A stretch of 64,000 nucleotides of DNA from Chlorokybus atmophyticus (taxonomy: Eukaryota > Streptophyta > Chlorokybophyceae > Chlorokybales > Chlorokybaceae), in NCBI GenBank assembly GCA_009103225.1, contig RHPI01000560.1, forward strand, positions 405,015-469,014, read 5' to 3'. The stretch's first letter is position 1. Each line of letters starts with the position of its first letter. Both the position numbers and the translations under genes were made by a program. A model generated the notes under the pieces. That model made no database searches and was not told the origin of the DNA. It worked only from the letters and a program-made list of their open reading frames with translations. Of this stretch, positions 44,280 through 54,246 are shown piece by piece.

Positions 44280-45030
44280 GTGTGTTGTGCAGGTATTTGT
44301 TCTGACACCAACTACAATGCATGCATGACTGACGGGGATGGGCTGTAGTGGTAGTCGTATAAGTAGTGTGTTACTGAAGGAGTTGTGAGCCCGCTGGTCA
44401 ATGATGTATGCCTTGATGTTGGTGGGTGGTTATTGTGATATGTTGAATACTATCCTTGCATGTACTTTGGACGCTTTGCAATTTCGTACACATGTCAGTG
44501 CATATCCTGTACACACATGCACTCTTTGTACATACATGCGCTTGCACGCATGTGTTTACAAAGAATGCATTTTCACAGCTCTTCACCATCAAGAGGCATC
44601 AGTGGCCACCGGTCGCGAGGAGACTGCCTGGGGAGCAAGCTGCCTGGTAAAGCGGCCCGTGTGTGAAGGACAGCAGCAGACACATGCAAGCTTGGCTGTG
44701 TTGTGTGCTTGCTGCCTTGACCAATTGGGCCCAATCCATCGGTGTACTATGCACTGCCAGCAAGCAAGCCTCGGGGCTGCCCAGCCCCTACCCTACCCTA
44801 CCCTACCCTTGGAGACTGCATACGTGCCATGATGGTGCTCGCCGCGGCCATAGCAGAGCAGAGAGAGAGAGAGAGAGAGACTGCATGATTGTCCCCCACA
44901 CGGCGTTTGGACAAAGAGTAACAGTGCTGCTGCTTGTGCTGCAGGTAAACAACTGTGGATGCATGTATGTTTAATAGGGTGAGGGGGTTGTAAGAGTAGA
45001 GCAGAGTAGTTTATGCATAGAACCCGGTGG
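44280..45030 (+). repeat. Two degenerate units of the AGCCCGGTGGT family
   Basis: Near 44386 the core reads AGCCCGCTGGTC and near 45020 it reads AACCCGGTGGTC. Each is preceded by a GTGxTGxAGGTA word and by a GTAG-rich spacer as in the copies near 53-54 kb. A short (GA)n run precedes the second. Confidence 0.55.
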
Positions 45031-45810
45031 TCGAGCATATATCAGAATGTGGGTGATGTTGCTGTGAGGTTGGTGTACAGAGTGTGAGAGCTTATGCATG
45101 CTGCACGCGTGCCAAGCACTCTGGGCATGCTGCATTGGTCCTTAAGCCTTCAGTACACTTGCACAACTGCATACGTGCGCGCGCTGCTATGACACACAGT
45201 ATCTGATCATGTGACGCCCAGCAGATGCCCAGCCTTTCTTTTGATCGCAGCAGCAGGACAGATCACTGCCAACAGTAGCCTTTCTGGCAATGGTGCATAC
45301 GCAGTTGATACCAACCACACCAGCTACAGCACACCACAACGACAACAAGTGTACTTTGGATGAGTGCTGTGGCGGTGTACTGTTGAAGACCACGCGCACT
45401 GCATGCTGCCATGAATGTGGCACCAACAGTTAAACCACACTGATGGTAGTTGCCAACCATAACATGATGGCACATTGCAATACAACAGCACATTAACATC
45501 CTGATTGCTAAGCAAACACTCTGGTGCCAAGTTGACCATGAGCCCATGCCATTGGCAGTGCGTTTGGCCCCTCAGCAGTGTTATGCCTTACTCAGTCAAG
45601 TTGACCAGCACCACGCTTCAGTGTGACTGTTCGTTGCAAACAGTATACAGTGCACGACTTGCAGGTGCCAACATTTGCTTCATTAATCACTAAATGTGCA
45701 TAGTGAGAGGTCTGTACAACCTACAACAAGGTCATGTAGCATACAATGTGTACAATGTTCATGGGATGCGCAATGTGCTCTGCAACGGCTTGCGTGTGTG
45801 AACATACATG

Positions 45811-47335
45811 TCACTTGAGAGGACCGCGGTTGACTGGCAGCCTGACTGGGTACTGCAGTTCCGCTGCAGGTCCCTTGCGTTCATAGCGGTCAAAAAAGGC
45901 TGGACCGGAAGTCGGCCATTTGTGATTCAGATCGCCGGGTGATGCTGATGTTTGCCTGTGAACCAACCATTTCATCACTGCAAGTCCATTCGACAACTGT
46001 CTGCATTAGGGCTGGCAAGGTCAGATGACCCTATTCATTGTTGGGACGCAGAGCAAACCACGGCGATTTATGTTCAAATTTTACAGATGCAATGTGCATA
46101 CCAGATCTGGTCATCAATCATCTCCTGACTCATGCCCCATGATGCCAGCTCCTCAATCGTATGATGAACAGCCAGCGAGTAACGTCCACCATCCCCAAGT
46201 TGCATCACCGTAATTGAGCAGTTTGTTGGGTTCTACATTTTGCTTTTTTGTCAGTGTCTTCTTGCTGGGCATCTTTGTGAAAGCATTCACGATGGAGTCA
46301 TCAACACATACATCAGATTGCAGTGCGGTTTGCACCACCCAATCAAGGAGGCTTGAACAAGAACCAGCTGCTGCTCGTGCCAAAATCTACGATGCAGCAT
46401 GATGATGCTGGTGCTTACCGTAAGTCTCTCAAACTCCTCCACGCTCCACTTGAACCAGCGCATAAGGAACACTCGCAACGTGAGGCCGTGTGACACCAGT
46501 ATTAGATTCATGTTGACGTCCCGGCATTCATCTCTCCTGAAGCGCCCGACATCGATATCTGCCCGCAGCGTCTCTCGGAATCCTTTGCACCCAATCGCAA
46601 AGCCCAAATCAATGCCTCACCCTCTCACAATGCACACCGCATAATCATGACAAGTCCAACAATCAACTTCTGCAGTTCATGCAGGCATTGAGGCAGGTGG
46701 GCACCGCACAGAAATTAGTAATACTTGTACCTGTTACTCTATCATACACATCTGCGGCGCTCTCGCCATCCGGGAAGCGGTAGAAGAAGCGGCCGTATCG
46801 CAACCGGATGGCTTTCTCCACGCGCATTCTTTCTCGATCTTGAAAGTTGCCAAAATCTTGCTCCCGCAAACGAGGCTCCTCGCGCACGCCAGCTATTCGG
46901 TTCCGCTCAAAAGCCGCACCCAAACCGCGCAGCGTTTGCAAACTCCGCAAATACGGTGAAGCATAAAAGTAGACCTGTTCAACGGACGAAATGTGTGTAT
47001 TGGTGCAACAACCTGATACAAACGCTTATTGCTATTGTCAACCAACCTTGAAATTGGGTTCACCATCTGCTTCAATCATGGCCCGAATCCGCCTGCCTGC
47101 TTCTTCTGCTTGCCTTTTTCCGCTTTCTGTAAGACAAATCTTGCTGTCTGGTATTCGCGTGTATGCCTATTGACAAGCACACATAATTGGCATGCGAGTT
47201 AGAGTCCAACCATCACGGCTCTAGGGCGCGTGCATGTTGCTTAAAATCATCAAGTGCTTAAAAGGCAGAACCCACACACATCTTCGTCGACGTTGCCTTC
47301 GCTCTCGCCGTGTCGCACGAGTATGATGCGGCGAG
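45811..47335 (-). CDS. Phosphoglycerate mutase-like histidine phosphatase
   Basis: This is a plant-type member of the histidine phosphatase superfamily; the substrate is unknown and true glycolytic mutase activity should not be assumed. The catalytic motif IILVRHGESEGNVDED is at about 47281-47330, followed by IPDSKICLTESGKRQAEEAG, VYFYASPYLRSLQTL, VREEPRLREQDFGNFQ, GRFFYRFPDGESAADVYDRV, the second catalytic His in NLILVSHGLTLRVFLMRWFKWSVEEFE, and MQLGDGGRYSLAVHHTIEEL (46107-46245). The last exon ends QYPVRLPVNRGPLK. The motif order matches the Arabidopsis At3g05170-like group. The exon with RHGES lacks an in-frame Met back to a stop, so a first exon is missing from this model and may lie between 47.35 and 47.9 kb. 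Confidence 0.88.
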
Positions 47336-49171
47336 GCCGCTGACAAACCTGCGTGGTGACATCGCAGAATGCCGCTGGGGACTCTTCTGGGCTCACCGGT
47401 CGCCCATTCTGACTGTACCTGTTGAGTTGGGGCTAGTCAACCAAGGCATCTCGTGTACGCACCATACCAGACAACAGTTAATGGCTTCTGGAGTTGCAGC
47501 TGGCTCAGCACATTGAAGGTGCCTAACTCTAGAGCCCATACAACTGTGTGCATGTGCCCGGTGCATGGGCATCCTGGCGCGTGCCTGCGTGTACGCATGT
47601 GTGTGTGTTCTTGTCAGCCACTTACTCATCGCCTCTGATGGCCGCTCGAGGGTCGTTCATGTAAGAATTGCTCCGCCATTCTGCATATTTTGGCCTGCTG
47701 AGTTTGCCAGACCCATCGCATGCTACGAACCCTTGGGAGGAGCGCCGCTGCTGCGGGGTCCCATCGCTGCCACAGACACACACGCAATTCAGTTATCAAC
47801 GGCCTTGTAGTACAACAAATATACAAAGCACAAGCCTTTGGCTAGAGTTGAGTTGAAATCATGGCGCTGGAACAATTAGCAAGCAAGCATATGCGCATTG
47901 CTTGTCAACAGCGGAAATGCTATGAATGCGGACCTCGACGAGGTAGTTACACAACATGAAACATACATACAACTGCACGGTGACTTCAAGCGTGTGTTTG
48001 GATCAGATTGGCTCCGGCAAGCATGTCGCTGCTGCACACAAGGGGTGTTTGGGAGCAAGTTGCTGTATGAAAGCAGGCTAACTAAAGCGAGCTAGAGCCA
48101 TCGAACTGACGATTCCAGCTGTACAATGGCGCAAAAGCCCCTCATTCTCACCTGATAAGGGCCATGCGGCCACTGAAGCAAGCAGCAGCTGCTGCCGTCG
48201 CCATGAGTCGTGTGCACTCGCAGAGCTGGCGCCCTCAAAGACAACGGCGTCAACTGCGAGACCGGATGGACTCGCACAGCTATGCAATACAACACAGAAG
48301 GTCGCCGCCGCCACCGCCGCCGCCGCTGGCACCGCCAGCACAGTAGTGACGCCAGCTGGCATTACTAAGTGCTGATTTCATACTATATGATATGTTACAC
48401 ATAGTTACTCCTCTCGGGACAGGCGCAGATATCGGCGGAACATGCGAAAGGATATCAAATCAGATGGCCGTTCGTATGTTAAACACAGCTGTCAAGTGTT
48501 ACTGATGAGTAGCTGCTATACAATGATATCAACTGCACATTGGCATTGCTGTACAAGTTGGTGTTTATGTAATGAAGCATGACCACAACATTGACAGCAC
48601 AGGGTGTAGCTGCTTAGTAATGCAACTTGTCCTTGGCACTCGCACCCTTAAAGGCACACACCACCACTCTGCACGATGACTTGACAGATGTGCGGTCAGG
48701 GACCCCATACTAGCAAGCACTACGAGGGGAGGCACGGAAACCATACTAGCCAGGGATTCAGTTATTGCATTGGGGGGCTCCCACAGCAATAACGCTGCAT
48801 AAAAGAAGGAAAAGGGCGAGGAACATAGCAAGAAAGGAGCGAAGAGGAAAGGAGAGGAGAGAGGAGAGGGAGGGAGAGAAGGACTCGTAAGAAGAGGGGG
48901 AGAAGGGGAGGGAAGCTTTCCCTCAAACGGTTTGAGTGCTGCAATGCGTGTTGCTACTGTTACCGTGGCCGTGCTGTCGCGAAGACAAATAAGATTATGG
49001 TTTAATTGTCAAGGCAATTATAGGCTATGGTTGCCTTGTGCAGATGCTGAATGTTATGTAGGCAATTTGCGTACATGTATGTGTAGAGTATACGTATAGT
49101 CTACTATACCACGTGATGTAATTCAGTAGAGTAGTTGCAATTCATGCTCACGCAGCTGACAGAGCATCCTC
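47336..49171. other. Intergenic region upstream of PGM-like gene
   Basis: Probably contains the undetected first exon and promoter of the PGM-like gene. A block at 48576-48960 is related to 43321-44300, here with a short GGAGAGGAGA purine tract (about 48800-48920) in place of the long GA run. Confidence 0.35.
48576..48975 (+). repeat. Diverged copy of the 43.3-kb repeat block with purine tract
   Basis: It carries the same order of words as 43321-43564, then a 120-bp irregular purine tract, then GTTGCTACTGTTACC, which parallels CTGTTGCCGTTACC after the GA tract near 44230. Confidence 0.6.
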
Positions 49172-49512
49172 NNNNNNNNNNNNNNNNNNNNNNNNNNNNN
49201 NNNNNNNNNNNNNNNNNNNNNNNNNNNNNNNNNNNNNNNNNNNNNNNNNNNNNNNNNNNNNNNNNNNNNNNNNNNNNNNNNNNNNNNNNNNNNNNNNNNN
49301 NNNNNNNNNNNNNNNNNNNNNNNNNNNNNNNNNNNNNNNNNNNNNNNNNNNNNNNNNNNNNNNNNNNNNNNNNNNNNNNNNNNNNNNNNNNNNNNNNNNN
49401 NNNNNNNNNNNNNNNNNNNNNNNNNNNNNNNNNNNNNNNNNNNNNNNNNNNNNNNNNNNNNNNNNNNNNNNNNNNNNNNNNNNNNNNNNNNNNNNNNNNN
49501 NNNNNNNNNNNN
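49172..49512. other. Sequencing gap (341 N)
   Basis: A run of undetermined bases bordered on the right by a (TA)n tract. Nothing can be said about its content. Confidence 1.
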
Positions 49513-49550
49513 TATATATATATATATATATAAATATATATATATATATG
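49513..49550 (+). repeat. (TA)n microsatellite at gap edge
   Basis: About 19 TA units with one interruption, directly next to the gap, suggesting that the gap itself is an unresolved TA repeat. Confidence 0.9.
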
Positions 49551-49816
49551 TCAATTGATTAAAAGGGCAACCCATATCGCGCTGGTCGAGGGTCATTCGA
49601 GGAGTAGCTGCAACGAATACGCATGCTGCAAGGAGCCATTCAAGGGGTTCTACAACAGAAGCCTCCATGCATGCACTAATCATAATGGATGCATGCCACG
49701 TCGTGGCGTGACGGGGATGGGCATTTAATTGCATCGGTTAGGTGAGGTAGTGGGTGACTTCACTGTGTTGCAGCTTGATGGTCGTGGTCAAACGACTATG
49801 TGTTGGCCATGTTGTA

Positions 49817-49851
49817 TGTTGTGTGTAGTGAACCGTTCGCTACACACAGCA
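49817..49851. repeat. Tight hairpin, 17-bp arms
   Basis: The left arm TGTTGTGTGTAGTGAAC pairs with GTTCGCTACACACAGCA across one base, with two mismatches that would be G-U pairs in RNA. Confidence 0.7.
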
Positions 49852-50137
49852 TGGGCTATGTGCTGCTCATGCATGGGCGCATTACACTCCGCGCCTTTTC
49901 GCACAGACGCGCGCACGCCGCGAGCAAGCAAGGCCACATGGTCTGACAACTTGTTAGAGGATGTGGTCACGTGCGTTAATGCAGCCCTGCTGGAGTGACC
50001 CGAATAGCGCACACAGGTTATTGGCAGTGCCGGTATTGCGGTAATACCGCCCTAGTAGTCTGTGTAAGGGCAAACACATTTGCTATGCACCAACAAAACT
50101 CCATCATGGTTTGTTGTAATAGTAAAGCGCACAACAA

Positions 50138-50182
50138 AACATGGTTTGCCATTTTACAAGTTGTAAAATGGCAAACCACGTT
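50138..50182. repeat. Tight palindrome, 22-bp arms
   Basis: Arms centred on TGGTTTGCCATTTTACAA and its complement are separated by a single G; one mismatch in 22. Confidence 0.9.
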
Positions 50183-51895
50183 TTTTAGGTACATGTCGTG
50201 TGACACTACATGTACACAAAGCATTGCACTCTGAGATCAGCCCTGCCAAAAATTCTCCCAACCGTTACTGATACTGCAAATGCCACAAATGTAATTACAC
50301 GTATACCATAGATACTATGGATGCGAAGACGGTCTCTATATCCGTAGCAAGAAGCACGAAGTCCTCGTCTCAATGATCAGCATGCTCGTGCCTCGTAACA
50401 TGCTATGCTGCGCGTGTTCCCGCTTCGTATAGTTGATATTGCGAGTTGCGCAAAATTGCTACATCGGCATAAAAAAGCGTGCGTACATCTTAAACCGAGA
50501 ATGCCACACGTGGCCAACAGCTGAACATAATATCCAATTATGTAGCATATCTCCCATTCGCGAGCAACGTTGCATAAGTGCCTCAACTTTAAGGGTAGTA
50601 TTGGCATGCCGTTAATGGGGCCAACATGCCAAGTTTGTTGGCATGGCGTGAATTTGCATTACTCGATGGTGGTTGGACCACTAGCTGCTTCCAATCCATG
50701 ACATGACATTCTCCCAGAAACTGCACTTGAAATAAGATTTTAGCCAAGGCATCTCATGCCATGAGCACCGTGATTGACCTATATAGAACAAAATACCGTT
50801 TTTGTGACTCTACTCCACTTTTCAATGTGCAACAAGCTCACTCATGTACGTATGCAAAGAAAATGGCAGAATGAGACATGGGCGAAACTCATTTTCTTTA
50901 TTAGCAGCTCTCCTCCTCTCCTCTCCAACTCTTCATGCCATGCAGTGCAGGCTGCATAGCGTACAATTGCTAGTGCCGCCGCCCTACCGCTAGCCTGCCT
51001 GCCGGTCTAGCGTTGCACTTACACGCACATATAGGCACCAACCCCTTTAGGCCCGGCCTAGCTTAGCCTACCTATGCTTATGGAGCACCCACCAAGTGGG
51101 TAATGTGCATATGTAATGTTCAATAAGTCATCAATTTTCGATCTCTCCTTCTTGATGCAATGGGTTTGCTTATATTTTGGGCTACATATTGTATGATACA
51201 TTGTGTAGCTTGGTGGTTGTGTAGTTGCAGCGTGGAGGTAAACGTGTGGCATACTCGTCCAATGCTGCACGAGTACGCAATTGGTATCGTGCTACATGCT
51301 CAACAATGGGTTGATATGCATGAGCATAGCGTTGAGATAGCGTGCGACATATAAGGATGCGTGACGGATAGGCTTGCGAGCGCTGATGCTGAAAAGACAG
51401 CGTGGTATGTAGCTGTTAATCAGTTAGTAGTGGCGCTCACCATATTCATCGAGCATTGCAGTGTCGCAAAGTGAAGATGGCGATGGACAAGTGCATAAGG
51501 AGCAATTCCGTCTTGTTTATGTGACAAGCAAACCGCACACAACAATGACACATTGGAAAAGGGGGTTTGCAGCATGCTGCGCAAATGACAATCCCAATAA
51601 GATAGACAACAGAGACTGCAGGCGGTGGTAGAAGTGTAGCGAAGGAGGGAGGGGGAGTCCACGTCCTCATGTCGTCGTTGTTGCGGCTGTTGCGAATTGG
51701 CCGCTAATCACGGCGCGTGCGCAAGTAACCAAGGCTATTGTGCATGCATGCATGATCAATAGGGGCGGTAGGGGTGCGTAGTAGATAGCAAGTGGCGCGA
51801 AAGCGCTTGCTGTAGTTCGATGGTTGTGTACACGCTTTCCGATAAGACAGTGTTTGTAGCGTGGAGGTAAGTATATACAAGATGCAAGGTGGATA

Positions 51896-51990
51896 ACGCA
51901 TATGCAAGTGACACCGCACTCACTAACAGAGATGGCATGTGTTGCATATTCGTGCGATATGGTGTAGTGCATGCTGGTGTTTGATATGCA
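51896..51990 (+). repeat. Diverged duplicate, copy 1
   Basis: AACGCATATGCAAGTGACACCGCACT and TGTTGCATATTCGTG..TATGGTGTA.TGCATGCTG reappear in the same order at 52113-52203. Confidence 0.75.
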
Positions 51991-52112
51991 TTAATGAACT
52001 GCCTGTTCTGTATCAAGTGTGCATGATGATACGATGTGTGCTATTACTGAGGGACCCTCTTCTTTCATCATATGCATTGTATTTGCCTATGCATGCGCAT
52101 ATGTCATTCGCA

Positions 52113-52203
52113 CGTGGATAACGCACATGCAAGTAACACCGCACTTACATGTGTTGCATACTCGTGTGGTATGGTGTATTGCATGCTGGAGTTTGATATG
52201 CAG
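52113..52203 (+). repeat. Diverged duplicate, copy 2
   Basis: Matches 51896-51990 with scattered substitutions. It ends about 40 bp before the miniature LTR element. Confidence 0.75.
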
Positions 52204-52240
52204 GCATTCTAGGCATTCTAACGATGCAAAGATGTAGAGC

Positions 52241-52319
52241 TGTAACGGGAAGGCACATTGAATTACCACAAATCGACCATAAAAGCACCAAGTCTTTTGT
52301 GGTCGAGTGGGCTGTGACA
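52241..52319 (+). repeat. Left LTR of the miniature element
   Basis: 79 bp, starts TG and ends CA. It contains an internal inverted repeat ACCACAAA...TTTGTGGT that could fold into a hairpin. Confidence 0.95.
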
Positions 52320-52320
52320 T

Positions 52321-52331
52321 TGGTATCGGAG
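52321..52331 (+). promoter_or_regulatory. Primer binding site of the miniature element
   Basis: TGGTATCGGAG differs by one base from the usual plant primer site complementary to the 3' end of initiator-Met tRNA. It lies one base from the left LTR. Confidence 0.85.
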
Positions 52332-52383
52332 AATGTAACGGGAAGGTACATTAAACCCAGCTGCCGAGGACGTCAGCGTTCTT

Positions 52384-52396
52384 AAGTGGGGGGGAA
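52384..52396 (+). promoter_or_regulatory. Polypurine tract of the miniature element
   Basis: AAGTGGGGGGGAA ends exactly at the first base of the right LTR, the position where plus-strand DNA synthesis is primed in LTR elements. Confidence 0.85.
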
Positions 52397-52475
52397 TGTA
52401 ACGGGAAGGCACATTGAATTACCACAAATCGACCATAAAAGCACCAAGTCTTTTGTGGTCGAGTGGGCTGTGACA
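52397..52475 (+). repeat. Right LTR of the miniature element
   Basis: 79 bp, identical to the left LTR at every position, followed by the AGAGC target duplication. Confidence 0.95.
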
Positions 52476-52480
52476 AGAGC

Positions 52481-53010
52481 ACTCATGCATGCAGCTAGGT
52501 CAGTGTAGTATAGGCTAGGCTATGGCTATAAACCCGTGGTGTTATAAATCTCCTTATCTGTGTTTCAAGAACAATAAGGGAATTGTGTTTCGCTAGCAGC
52601 TACATAAGGTGCATTAATTACCGCATCTCATGCATGCGCATTCGTCATTCGCGTGTTGATTGTACACTCACACAGCATAATATTGAGGCCGCTTGCATGT
52701 CGGACCCCTATTGCAGCCTATGCACTCAGGCCACTTGAACCCACCAATGCAACTGAACAGCACTTCATGAGCCTCCCACCAAAGCGCAGTTCAACAACAT
52801 GCACGCGCATGTGCACATGGCCGCAGCAACTCAGGAAGTTTTTGCCGTGCATGCCAATCTACGGCCTTGACACGGCTGACGAAACCCTAAGTATGCAGTG
52901 GCAAAAGCAGCTGCGACAGCAGCGTGGTGGCGGAGGTTGGGAGCGGCGGCGGGGGGAGTCTGATAGTCGTTGCGGTCGTCAACATGGTCCTACTCAAGAC
53001 TGACTCTACT
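52481..53010. other. Stretch between miniature element and repeat family
   Basis: No gene recognised; an open frame at 52653-53003 has no family resemblance. An exact AAACCCTAA telomere box lies at 52882-52890 without an evident gene next to it. Confidence 0.35.
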
Positions 53011-53017
53011 GGCGATG

Positions 53018-53213
53018 TGGCAGGTAATGCATGCTTGCAGACTGACAGGGTTGGGCAGTAGAGTAGTGAAGTAGGTAGTAGTAGGTAGTGCGTACCTAGC
53101 CCGGTGGTCGTGATAGAGGTGAGTGTGGTTGTGGTTAAGTGTCCATGCATTTGTCGTGCATGTTGCATTCATCACGTGCATATTCTGTACACACACACAC
53201 ACACACACACACA
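53018..53213 (+). repeat. AGCCCGGTGGT family unit with (CA)n run
   Basis: It starts GGCAGGTAATGCATGC, carries a GTAG-rich spacer, the core AGCCCGGTGGT at 53098-53108, and ends in TTCTGTAC followed by a 26-bp (CA)n run. Confidence 0.75.
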
Positions 53214-53866
53214 CCGTTAGGCATGCATACATGCGTATTGTTGGTTAATTACCTGTGCAACACACGAGCAGCAGCGTCAACCACGGTAGTCCAGGTGAAG
53301 CGTAACAGCAGCAGGCAGCATGCAGCACACTCCCTCTCCCTCCCTCTCTCCCCCTCTCCCACAGTCTCCCTCCCTCTCTCCCTCTCCGTCTGTCCCTCCC
53401 CCTGCTTTCCTACTTCTTCGTCCCCTGCTCCGCCTGTTCTTTCTCCTCTGCCTCCCCCTCCTCCTGCTGTCATTGTGCCGTCGCCTCGACTGCCAACCCT
53501 TGTCGCCGCTGATCTGGCAAGGCCCCTCTGCCCCGCCCCTCTGCCCTGCCTCTCGTTCTGCAGGCTGGCATGCAGTGCTGCACTGTGGTACTGTGGCACT
53601 GCACTGTGTAGCGCTGGCAGTTAGGTGGTGCTGGTGGGGTTGGGTGGTGGGGTTGGCGGGGGACGAAGTAGGGAAACAGGGGGAGGGACAGATGGAGAGG
53701 GAGAGAGGGAGGGAGACTGTGGGAGAGGGGGAGAGAGGGAGGGAGAGGGAGTGTGCTGCATGCTGCCTGCTGCTGTTACGCTGCACCTGGACTACCATGG
53801 TTGACGCTGCTGCTCGTGTGTTGCACAGGTAATTAACCAACAAACGCATGTATGCATGCCTAACGG
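53214..53866. repeat. Long inverted repeat with purine/pyrimidine arms
   Basis: The left arm (53214-53425) is the reverse complement of the right arm (53659-53866) at high identity around a 233-bp centre. The arms include the word GGTTAATTACCTGTGCAACA and a long irregular pyrimidine tract (left) or purine tract (right). Open frames across it read the repeat and show no family. Confidence 0.9.
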
Positions 53867-54246
53867 GGAGGTCTAGAGTAGGGTAGTGTGGTAGGTAAAC
53901 AGGCAGTCAATATAGCCCGGTGGTGGTATATGTGACTGTGTTTGCATGCTGGTTGGTATGCTATGCTGTTGTGACGTCATGCTTGTCGCCAATTGTCTCG
54001 CGCATATCCTGTACACACACCGTGGTTGACGCTGCTGCTCGTGTGTTGCACAGGTAATTAACCAACAATACGCATATATGCATGCCTAACGGGGAGGTCT
54101 AGAGTAGGGTAGTGTGGTAGGTAAACAGGCAGTCAACATAGCCCGGTGGTGGTGTATGTGACTGTGTTTGCATGCTGGTTGGTATGCTATGCTGTTGTGA
54201 CGTCATGCATGTCGCCAATTGTCTCGCGCATATCCTATACACACAC
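53798..54246 (+). repeat. Tandem direct repeat, two 225-bp units
   Basis: Units 53798-54022 and 54023-54246 differ at only a handful of positions. Each holds TGTTGCACAGGTAATTAACC, GCATGCCTAACGGGG, the core AGCCCGGTGGT (53914-53924, 54140-54150) and ends TACACACAC. A third, degenerate unit follows to about 54440 with the core at 54327-54337. Confidence 0.92.

Larger units (their letters stand above)
49551..52240. other. Gene-free stretch between gap and miniature retrotransposon
   Basis: I recognise no gene. It contains the two palindromes listed, short CGTGGAGGTAA words near 51233 and 51860, and a diverged duplicate pair at about 51896-51990 and 52113-52203. Confidence 0.4.
52241..52475 (+). 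mobile_element. TRIM/SMART-type miniature LTR retrotransposon, complete
   Basis: Two identical 79-bp terminal repeats (52241-52319 and 52397-52475) begin TGTAAC and end TGACA. They bound a 77-bp interior. One base after the left repeat is TGGTATCGGAG (52321-52331), close to the plant initiator-Met tRNA primer site TGGTATCAGAG. The right repeat is preceded directly by a polypurine tract AAGTGGGGGGGAA (52384-52396). The host bases AGAGC flank both ends (52236-52240 and 52476-52480) as a 5-bp target duplication. There is no coding capacity, so mobilisation must have been by another retrotransposon. At 235 bp it is at the small end of known TRIM/SMART elements. Identical repeats suggest recent insertion, although such short repeats limit dating. 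Confidence 0.95.

Noticed and set aside
49123-49734. Open frames across the N gap
   Set aside because: They are made almost wholly of undetermined residues and TA repeat.
53139-53849. Open frames on both strands near 53.3-53.8 kb
   Set aside because: They read the two arms of the long inverted repeat, giving the same protein words on opposite strands.
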